The translations under genes and the position numbers were made by a program. From Acidimicrobiales bacterium (GTDB taxonomy: Bacteria > Actinomycetota > Acidimicrobiia > Acidimicrobiales > SZUA-35), in assembly GCA_024641625.1 (NCBI GenBank), contig JAHECQ010000208.1, positions 1 through 7,068 of the forward strand: a stretch of 7,068 nucleotides of DNA. The letters are read 5' to 3'. This document shows positions 1-7,068 of this stretch, piece by piece (the first letter of the stretch is position 1; each line of letters starts with the position of its first letter). The notes beneath the pieces were generated by a model. It worked only from the letters and a program-made list of their open reading frames with translations. It was not told the DNA's origin and did not search any database.

Positions 1-1009
1 TCCGGGCCGCCAGATCCAGGGGTGCAGCGCCCTTGTCGGCGATGAAGTCGGCCATCGAGGTGTCGTCCTCGTCACCCACCGGCGTGTCGAGCGACAGGGG
101 GTCCTGATGGGAGATCCGGAGGATTTCCTGGACCCGCTCCTCGGTCATGTCGACCGCGGCCGCCAACTCCGCGATGCTCGGTTCGCGCTCGAGTTGCTGC
201 TGCATGGCCCGTTGCACCCGGACCACGTGGTTGATCGACTCGACCATGTGCACCGGCACCCGAATGGTGCGGGACTGATCGGCGATCGCACGGGTGATGG
301 CCTGCCGAATCCACCAGGTGGCATAGGTCGAGAACTTGAAGCCCTTGGAGTAGTCGAACTTCTGCACCGCCCGCATGAGTCCGAGGTTGCCTTCCTGGAT
401 CAGATCCAGAATCGGCACGCTTCGCCCCACGTACCGCTTGGCGATCGAGACAACCAGTCGAAGGTTCGCCGACGTGAGCTCGCCCTTTGCCCGATCTCCA
501 TCGGACACCGAACGACGCAGATCCCGGCGGGCCTGTTCGGACAGAGTGGCCCAACGGTCCGCCTGCAGGAGGGCGGCGATCTCATCAGCGGCGTGGGCCC
601 CGACCTCGATCCGCTTGGCCAGCTCGACCTCTTCGTCGGCGCTCAGCAACGGAACGGCGCCTATCTCCTTCAGGTACATGCGAACCGGATCCGACGACGT
701 GCTGGCCCGCGCCATGGCCGCCGCCGCCAGACGGCCGGCGTCCTCCCGACTGCGTCGGCGCCTCACGCCATCGACCACAGCCGGATCGAAATCGATCTGC
801 ACGTCGTCGTCGACGAAGGGGATCTGCTCTTCGTGGAGGAACGAGCGAACTGCAGCCAGAATGTCGGGGGTCAGCTCGACGCGACGCATGATCGCCACGA
901 CATCGTCTGGGGTGAGGGGGCGACCGGCGCGGGCACGCAACGACAGCCGGTCCTTGTGCTCGTCGGTGAAGGCCTCGATACCCACGATGGCCACCGGTTG
1001 GTCGCTCAC
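1..1009 (-). CDS. rpoD: Principal (housekeeping) RNA polymerase sigma-70 factor, C-terminus cut by window edge
   Basis: Sigma subunit that directs core RNA polymerase to housekeeping promoters. The 336 residues in the window cover the regions before the -35 reader. Residues 1-85 form a divergent region 1.1-like N-terminus. Region 1.2 is at about 105-135 (DPVRMYLKEIG). A short non-conserved segment follows (136-175), then region 2 at 178-250, with NLRLVVSIAKRY, LDLIQEGNLGLMRAV and the -10 reading and melting helix FSTYATWWIRQAITRAI. Region 3 runs from about 251 and includes LSLDTPVGDEDD (305-316). Region 4 lies off the left edge. The start is GTG at 1009, overlapping the dnaG stop by 4 nt, and is supported by a strong upstream GGAGGAA. 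The near-perfect region 2 fits a primary (group 1) sigma; a group 2 paralogue such as SigB is less likely given the dnaG linkage. The name sigA is used for the same protein in actinobacteria and Firmicutes. Confidence 0.96.
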   Translation of the reverse strand, partial: MSDQPVAIVGIEAFTDEHKDRLSLRARAGRPLTPDDVVAIMRRVELTPDILAAVRSFLHEEQIPFVDDDVQIDFDPAVVDGVRRRRSREDAGRLAAAAMARASTSSDPVRMYLKEIGAVPLLSADEEVELAKRIEVGAHAADEIAALLQADRWATLSEQARRDLRRSVSDGDRAKGELTSANLRLVVSIAKRYVGRSVPILDLIQEGNLGLMRAVQKFDYSKGFKFSTYATWWIRQAITRAIADQSRTIRVPVHMVESINHVVRVQRAMQQQLEREPSIAELAAAVDMTEERVQEILRISHQDPLSLDTPVGDEDDTSMADFIADKGAAPLDLAAR

Positions 1010-2796
1010 GTCACTTCCTCCGGAACCTGCCTGAACCAACCTAGCAAGCCCTCGACGGCAGAACCCCGCTTGACCGGATCGGTCAGAGCCTCTCGCTGCT
1101 CCCGATACCAGGCGACCTCGTCATTGATCTGAGCGATGTCCGTCGGAAGAGCCGCCCCTCTGGCCCGATGGCGAGCGTCGTCCATCTGACCGTCGATGAA
1201 TCGACGCCAGAGCAGACTGGCAGCATCGAGCGGATCGGTATCGGACTGCTCGACCGACAAACGTTGGAGGAGGTCGCCGACGTCGGGATCGGCCTGGCTG
1301 ATCGCATCGTGTACGACCTCGTGGGTGGCGATGAGATGGAAGGCCTCGGCGCAGCGCTCGTCGGTGAACAGCTCCGGCACCAGCAGCGGCAACATCTGAT
1401 CGCGATGACCAATGGCGATCCGCAGTGCTTCGTGGTCCGGCGTGTCGCGCCTACCGGGGGCCTGGCGGCTGGGCAGCAAGTCTCGGCGATCCCTGCCGCT
1501 CGAAGCAGGCTGGGGCCTGGGGCCCTGGGCCAGCTGCCGACGCAACAGCTCGGGCTCGATCCGGGTGAAGGCGGCGATCTCCAGCACGTACTGGTCGCGG
1601 ACCAACGCATCGGGGTGCTCGGCCACCATCGCCAAGGCGGCCTCAGCGGTTCGGGCTCGGCCCTCGGCCGTGCCGAGATCGCCCGCAGACAAGGCCCGTT
1701 GGACACGGAAGCCCAGGAACGGACGGGCGCCGGCCACCGCCTGACGCAATCGTTCGGGATCAGTGCGAGCAAGATCACCCGGATCGACCCCATCGGGAAG
1801 ATCGGCAACGGCCACGTCGAGCTTGTGTTTACGTTCCCATTCATAGAAGCGCGCCGCAGCATTCTGACCGGCGGCGTCAGCATCGAAGGAGAGCACGACC
1901 CGACGGGCGAACTTCGACAGGAGCTTCACATGTTCCTCGGTGAGCGCTGTGCCGCAAGTGGCCACTGCTCGTGGCACCCCCGCAGTGGCGTAACCGATCA
2001 CGTCGGTGTAGCCCTCGCACACAATCACCTCGTCGACTTCGACGATCGAGGCCTTCGCCCAATTGAGTCCATAGAGCACCCTACTCTTCGAATACACCGC
2101 GGAGTCTGCCGAGTTCATGTACTTGCGAGCATCATCGGACCCCGGAAGCACGCGACCACCAAAACCCATGGCCCGATCCTGCGCGTCGAAGATCGGGAAC
2201 AGCACCCGATTTCGGAAGAAGTCGTACTGCCGATGATGTCGGTTCAGATTCCCGAGACCGGAGTCGACCCAATCACGGTCCGACAAACGCAGATGCTTGG
2301 AGAGATTGTCCCATCCATCGGGCGCGTAGCCCAGCCGATAGCGCCGGACGACCTCGCCGTCGTAACCCCGTTGACGCAGATACCCGCGGGCAACGCCGGC
2401 GTCGGGGCTGGTCAGAAGCCGCTGATGGTAGAACTCGACCGCCTTGGCGGTGGCGTCGTGCAGTTGGGCGCGGCGCCGTCGGTCCTCGCCCTCGGACTGA
2501 TCGGTGTAGTTGAGCTGGACGCCGAACTTGTTGGCCAGCCATTCGACGGCGCCGACGAAATCGAGTTGCTCCTTCTCGCGAACGAAGGAGATGACGTCGC
2601 CCTTGGCCCCACACCCGAAGCAGTAGTAGAGGCCTTCCTCTGCGTTGACCGAGAATGATCCACTCTTCTCGCTGTGGAACGGGCAGAGCCCCTGGAAACG
2701 GCGTCCCACCCGTTTGAGCTGGGTGTATTGCGTGATCACCTGAACGATGTCGCTGGTCTCCCTGACCCGCACGATGTCATCGTCGACGATCCCCAC
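1006..2796 (-). CDS. dnaG: DNA primase DnaG
   Basis: Synthesises the RNA primers for chromosomal replication at the fork, in contact with the replicative helicase DnaB. It is 596 aa, a normal length for the family. The N-terminal CHC2 zinc-binding domain has C38, H41, C59 and C62 (CPFH ... YYCFGCGAKGD). The catalytic core spans about 110-400. Its TOPRIM motifs are VIVCEGYTDVI with acidic E261, and SFDADAAGQ with D305 and D307, which correspond to E. coli E265, D309 and D311. A low-complexity linker at about 415-445 leads to a poorly conserved C-terminal helicase-interaction domain (about 450-596). The GTG start at 2796 gives the usual family N-terminus (MGIVDDDI); its Shine-Dalgarno is weak, so translation may depend on ribosomes leaving the upstream gene 29 nt away. 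The stop overlaps the rpoD start. One small oddity is EKSGSF where most family members have EKTPSF just after the first zinc ligands. Confidence 0.97.
   Translation of the reverse strand: MGIVDDDIVRVRETSDIVQVITQYTQLKRVGRRFQGLCPFHSEKSGSFSVNAEEGLYYCFGCGAKGDVISFVREKEQLDFVGAVEWLANKFGVQLNYTDQSEGEDRRRRAQLHDATAKAVEFYHQRLLTSPDAGVARGYLRQRGYDGEVVRRYRLGYAPDGWDNLSKHLRLSDRDWVDSGLGNLNRHHRQYDFFRNRVLFPIFDAQDRAMGFGGRVLPGSDDARKYMNSADSAVYSKSRVLYGLNWAKASIVEVDEVIVCEGYTDVIGYATAGVPRAVATCGTALTEEHVKLLSKFARRVVLSFDADAAGQNAAARFYEWERKHKLDVAVADLPDGVDPGDLARTDPERLRQAVAGARPFLGFRVQRALSAGDLGTAEGRARTAEAALAMVAEHPDALVRDQYVLEIAAFTRIEPELLRRQLAQGPRPQPASSGRDRRDLLPSRQAPGRRDTPDHEALRIAIGHRDQMLPLLVPELFTDERCAEAFHLIATHEVVHDAISQADPDVGDLLQRLSVEQSDTDPLDAASLLWRRFIDGQMDDARHRARGAALPTDIAQINDEVAWYREQREALTDPVKRGSAVEGLLGWFRQVPEEVT
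1015..1021 (-). promoter_or_regulatory. Strong Shine-Dalgarno for rpoD inside the end of dnaG
   Basis: The minus strand reads GGAGGAA, followed by 5 nt and then the GTG start at 1009. It lies within the last codons of dnaG and is the best ribosome-binding site in the window. It fixes the rpoD start and suggests that sigma translation can initiate efficiently as well as being coupled to primase translation. Confidence 0.8.
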
Positions 2797-2825
2797 AGCT
2801 GAACTCTAGGAGACGACCGCCGGGT

Positions 2826-4475
<1,650 letters not shown>

Positions 4476-4556
4476 GTTGCTCGTCTCCCCGTGTCGTCCC
4501 GTCGAAGCATGTCCCGGCCCTCGATGCCGCAAAACCTAGTGGAGCTGCCGACGCGA
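4476..4556 (-). other. glyS / ppdK-like intergenic gap
   Basis: This 81-nt spacer holds the Shine-Dalgarno of the downstream gene and an in-frame TTG that could extend it. I see no convincing terminator hairpin or promoter. No trace of a dikinase ATP-grasp coding segment is present, and the space is far too short for one. Confidence 0.6.
4485..4490 (-). promoter_or_regulatory. Shine-Dalgarno choosing the GTG start of the PPDK-like gene
   Basis: The minus strand reads GGGGAG, with 9 nt before the GTG at 4475. It favours that start over the in-frame TTG at 4532, whose upstream sequence has no comparable motif. Confidence 0.6.
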
Positions 4557-5909
4557 TCAGGTCAAACGTTCACCCAACCAGTCGACCAGCTCGGCGATCG
4601 GCAGCCGCACCTGCTCCATGGAGTCGCGGTCACGCACCGTGACCGCATGATCCTCGAGCGAGTCGAAGTCGAACGTCACGCAATACGGCGTACCGATCTC
4701 ATCCTGGCGCCGGTACCGCTTGCCAATGGCCTGGGTCTCGTCGTAGTCGACCATCCAGCGAGCCGCCAGCATCTCGAACAGGTCGTGGCACGGGCCGACC
4801 AACTCGGCCTTCTTCGACAACGGGAGGACCGCCACCTTGTAGGGCGCGATGCGGTGATGCAGGCGCAACACGTGCCGGATGTCGTCGTTCACCAGCTCCT
4901 CGTCATAGGCAGCCATGAGGAACGCCATCATCGTCCGGGTGGCACCGGCGGCAGGTTCGATGACGTGAGGGACGTAGCGCTCGTTGTTCGCCTGGTCGTA
5001 ATACTCGAGCTTCTCGCCCGAATGGGCAGCATGTTGGGTGAGGTCGTAGTCACCACGGTTGGCGATTCCTTCGAGTTCGTCCCAGCCCCAGGGGAAGAGG
5101 AACTCGACATCGCTGGTGTCCGACGAGTAGTGACTGAGCTCATCGGCGTCGTGCGCCCGCAACCGAAGCTTCTCGGGGGCGATGCCATGGTCGAGGTACC
5201 AGTTGAGGCGAGCATCGCACCAGTACTCGTACCAGCGCTGCGCCTCCGCCGGCGGCACGAAGAACTCGAGTTCCATCTGCTCGAATTCACGGGTACGGAA
5301 CACGAAGTTGCCCGGGGTGATCTCGTTGCGGAAGCTCTTGCCGATCTGGGCGATCCCGAACGGCGGCTTCTTCCGCGAGGTGTAGAGCACGTTGGCAAAG
5401 TTGATGAACATCCCCTGCGCAGTCTCGGGGCGGAGATAGACCTCGTGGCCCGCTCCCTGAACCGGTCCGGCATGGGTCTGGAACATCAGGTTGAACTGGC
5501 GCGGCTCGGTGAACTGCCCCCGAGCATCACACGTCGGGCAGACCACCGGATCGTCGAGCTTGTCGAGTCGGTGGCGAGCTCCGCAATTGCGGCAGTCGAC
5601 CAACGGATCGGAAAAGTTGGCAAGGTGGCCCGAGGCCTCCCAGACCGCTGGTGGGGAGAGGATCGCAGCGTCGAGCCCCACGACATCGGTGCGCATCTGC
5701 ACCATCGAACGCCACCAGGCCTCTTTGACGTTGCGCAGCATCAGCACCCCGACGGGGCCGTAGTCGTAGGTGGAACGAAAGCCGCCATAGATCTCAGCCG
5801 ATGGAAAGACGATGCCACGACGCTTCGACAAGTTGACGACCTTGTCGAAGAGGTCGCGGTCTGCGCCTGATGATTCGGCGGACAGGTTCGTGTCATCGGA
5901 CTCGGCCAT
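4557..5909 (-). CDS. glyS: Glycyl-tRNA synthetase, single-chain (alpha2-type) class II enzyme
   Basis: Charges tRNA-Gly with glycine in the cytoplasm, using ATP. The product is 450 aa, typical of the single-chain enzyme rather than the separate alpha/beta pair (glyQ plus glyS). Motif 1 lies around 40-75 (AEIYGGFRSTYDYGPVG). A zinc knuckle insertion has C106, C109, C124 and C127. The glycine-site segment YLRPETAQGMF is at 158-168. Motif 2 is at 190-217 (GKSFRNEITPGNF, with R194). Motif 3 is the HVIEPAAGATR region, where the usual EPS serine is Ala. The anticodon-binding domain follows, from IAPYKVAVLPLSKK to the end. The ATG at 5909 (MAESDDTN) is taken as the start. An in-frame GTG at 5933 would add 8 residues and has only an AGGCGG very close to it, so the start is unsettled. 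It is the first gene of the probable operon. The symbol glyQS is used for this type in some genomes. Confidence 0.95.
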   Translation of the reverse strand: MAESDDTNLSAESSGADRDLFDKVVNLSKRRGIVFPSAEIYGGFRSTYDYGPVGVLMLRNVKEAWWRSMVQMRTDVVGLDAAILSPPAVWEASGHLANFSDPLVDCRNCGARHRLDKLDDPVVCPTCDARGQFTEPRQFNLMFQTHAGPVQGAGHEVYLRPETAQGMFINFANVLYTSRKKPPFGIAQIGKSFRNEITPGNFVFRTREFEQMELEFFVPPAEAQRWYEYWCDARLNWYLDHGIAPEKLRLRAHDADELSHYSSDTSDVEFLFPWGWDELEGIANRGDYDLTQHAAHSGEKLEYYDQANNERYVPHVIEPAAGATRTMMAFLMAAYDEELVNDDIRHVLRLHHRIAPYKVAVLPLSKKAELVGPCHDLFEMLAARWMVDYDETQAIGKRYRRQDEIGTPYCVTFDFDSLEDHAVTVRDRDSMEQVRLPIAELVDWLGERLT

Positions 5910-5989
5910 GGCGCCGAGGCTAACGTCCCGCACTGCCCGCCTGGCAGGGTGTCCACGAGAGAAGGCGTATTCTCGGTAACAATTGAGCC
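5910..5989. promoter_or_regulatory. Divergent promoter region between glyS and the RDD gene
   Basis: These 80 nt separate two divergent genes and should contain both promoters. On the plus strand TATTCT (5968-5973) is a possible -10 element, 16 nt before the RDD start; no good -35 is visible. On the minus strand TAGCCT ends 7 nt before the glyS ATG, a spacing compatible with a leaderless transcript, with CTGCCA as a weak -35 at a long 19-nt spacing. A small dyad, GAGAA-N6-TTCTC (5959-5974), overlaps the plus-strand -10 candidate. Neither start has a clear Shine-Dalgarno. The existence of a promoter region is inferred from gene arrangement; the individual boxes are weak. Confidence 0.4.
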
Positions 5990-7068
5990 ATGCTCGACCC
6001 AGCCATCATCCCGGCGCTGCATCGTCGTATTGCCGCCTTCGCCATCGACTTCGGTCTGGTCGGATTGCTCACCGGACTGGTCGCGCGGAGTCGCTTCCAA
6101 CAGTTCCCCATCACCGAGCGCACGCCCGGCACCAACGAGCCGATCTGGTCCGCCGACCAGTTCGATGCGCTTTCGCGACTGTCCGAGGGATTCAATCGCA
6201 AATTCGAGCGGGGCGACACCCTGTTCGTGATCAATGCCACCGGTGTGATCGTGACGCTTCTGGTCGGACTGGTCCTCGCTGCCATCGTGTTCGTGGCCAT
6301 CCCGGCCAACACCGGTTGGTCGCCGGGCAAGAAGCTCTTCGGACTCCGGGTGATCGACGCCGACGGTGCCACCGCTGCGGTACCGGCCTTCGTCGCTCGG
6401 ACCATCGTCGGGGTCATCGACCTCTTGCCGGTGGTCATCCCGGGTCTGCTCGGCTTCGTACTGGTGGCGCGCAGTAACGATGGTCAGCGCCTGGGTGATC
6501 GAATCGCCGGCACGATCGTGGTCGACGCGAAGAAACCGGTGCGATACGTCGACCCTGCGGTCATGCAGCGTCGAGCGACGATGAACGCAGACGACCTCAA
6601 TGCCGAGGAGGAGGACGACGACGAGTCCATGGTCGATCTGGGCGATCGGCTCGGCATCTCCGCCCCAGCCCCGGAGGAGACCGTCGATCGAACCGACAGC
6701 GGCGACCTCGCCGGCCTGCGGGCAGCAGAGCTGCTGGAGGACATTCGCAACGCTGCAGCTCCGACGATGGCTCCTTCCGAGCCCGGGCTGTCGCCCGAGA
6801 AACCCGCAGCGCAGGAACCGACGGTCGGGACCCCAACAGCCAACTCTCCAACCGTCGGGACAACCCTGGGTCACTCAGACGAGCAGCTCGCCGCAAGGAC
6901 TGGATCAGCGGCCAAGCGCTACCCGAAGCCCGCCCATCGCTCCACCGAGGCCGCATCTCGGCCCGCAACCGCGGACTGGGAACCGCCGATTGCCGAGCAG
7001 GCACCGGTCTGGCACCCGCAGGAACAACCCGCCCAGGAACAACCCACCCAGGAACAACCCACTCAGGG
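5990..7068 (+). CDS. RDD-family membrane protein with long acidic and proline-rich C-terminal tail, C-terminus cut by window edge
   Basis: An open frame of 359 codons continues past the right edge. Residues 12-182 form an RDD domain. The first membrane helix carries the family Arg and Asp (RRIAAFAIDF, R13 and D20; about 14-32). A second helix is at about 79-104. The characteristic loop SPGKKLFGLRVIDADG is at 111-126. A third hydrophobic segment is at about 133-160, followed by GQRLGDRIAGTIVV (165-178). After residue 185 the chain has no membrane segments. It has an acidic run at 206-212 (EEEDDDE), then an Ala/Pro/Thr/Glu-rich, probably disordered cytoplasmic tail, ending in QEQP-type tandem repeats. 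RDD proteins are poorly defined; some members have been linked to ion or osmolyte transport, but no substrate can be inferred here. The ATG at 5990 places the first RDD helix right at the N-terminus, as usual in the family, though no Shine-Dalgarno is visible. Confidence 0.88.
   Translation, partial: MLDPAIIPALHRRIAAFAIDFGLVGLLTGLVARSRFQQFPITERTPGTNEPIWSADQFDALSRLSEGFNRKFERGDTLFVINATGVIVTLLVGLVLAAIVFVAIPANTGWSPGKKLFGLRVIDADGATAAVPAFVARTIVGVIDLLPVVIPGLLGFVLVARSNDGQRLGDRIAGTIVVDAKKPVRYVDPAVMQRRATMNADDLNAEEEDDDESMVDLGDRLGISAPAPEETVDRTDSGDLAGLRAAELLEDIRNAAAPTMAPSEPGLSPEKPAAQEPTVGTPTANSPTVGTTLGHSDEQLAARTGSAAKRYPKPAHRSTEAASRPATADWEPPIAEQAPVWHPQEQPAQEQPTQEQPTQ
7019..7066 (+). repeat. In-frame 15-nt tandem repeat encoding QEQP(A/T)
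   Basis: Three complete units begin at 7019, 7034 and 7049, each CAGGAACAACCC followed by GCC, ACC or ACT. A fourth CAG begins at 7064, but the next two bases (GG) already depart from the unit, so the array may be ending. The units differ only in the last codon. They add QEQPA/QEQPT pentapeptides to the disordered tail of the RDD protein, and the near-identity at DNA level suggests recent expansion by slippage. Confidence 0.85.

Noticed and set aside
107..1132. 341-codon plus-strand open frame opposite rpoD
   Set aside because: The minus strand encodes unmistakable sigma-70 regions 1.2-3 across the same interval.
1168..2658. 496-codon plus-strand open frame opposite dnaG
   Set aside because: It mirrors the DnaG coding sequence, has no recognisable motifs, and is explained by codon bias on the other strand.
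4476..4556. PPDK-like gene as a frameshifted or 5'-truncated pseudogene
   Set aside because: The 81-nt upstream spacer has no ATP-grasp remnant in any frame, a good ribosome-binding site precedes the short start, and all PEP-site catalytic residues are intact.
4533..4565. Possible promoter ahead of the PPDK-like gene (TTGACC and TAGGTT on the minus strand)
   Set aside because: The -35-like box is good, but the spacer is 21 nt and the -10-like box matches poorly, so it is probably chance within the end of glyS.
5910..5989. T-box riboswitch upstream of glyS
   Set aside because: The space before the gene is only 80 nt, with no specifier stem, T-box sequence or terminator hairpin, so it is too short for the element.
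5741..6874. 377-codon minus-strand open frame opposite the RDD gene and the glyS start
   Set aside because: Its product is low-complexity and His/Asp/Arg-rich with no motif, and it overlaps a clear RDD domain and the GlyRS N-terminus.

Overview
The window is a GC-rich bacterial chromosome segment holding four tightly packed housekeeping genes on the minus strand and one divergent gene on the plus strand. High GC, frequent GTG starts and the actinobacterial look of the primase and sigma factor suggest an actinomycete-type bacterium. The class Acidimicrobiia (Ilumatobacter-like) is my best guess, but this is inference without a database search.

Reading along the minus strand from the right, the order is: glycyl-tRNA synthetase (5909 to 4557); a protein matching only the phosphohistidine and PEP/pyruvate domains of pyruvate, phosphate dikinase (4475 to 2826); DNA primase DnaG (2796 to 1006); and the principal sigma factor RpoD/SigA (1009 to beyond position 1, so its C-terminus is missing). 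The gaps are 81 nt, 29 nt and a 4-nt overlap, so this looks like one transcription unit. It is a variant of the macromolecular-synthesis operon, in which primase and the main sigma factor travel together, here with a tRNA synthetase and a PEP enzyme upstream.

On the plus strand an RDD-family membrane protein starts at 5990 and runs off the right edge. It has an N-terminal membrane domain and a long, acidic and proline-rich tail that reaches a 15-nt tandem repeat at the window end. The short intergenic region 5910-5989 must carry the promoters for both directions.

The most unusual item is the dikinase-like gene. It lacks the roughly 330-residue N-terminal ATP-grasp domain, yet keeps the phospho-accepting histidine and every active-site residue of the PEP/pyruvate half-reaction that I could align from memory. 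It is therefore unlikely to be a decayed pseudogene and may pass phosphate between PEP and an unknown partner. The threonine used for regulatory phosphorylation in many dikinases is alanine here. The rest of the window is ordinary core-genome content; I see no tRNA, rRNA, CRISPR or insertion sequence.
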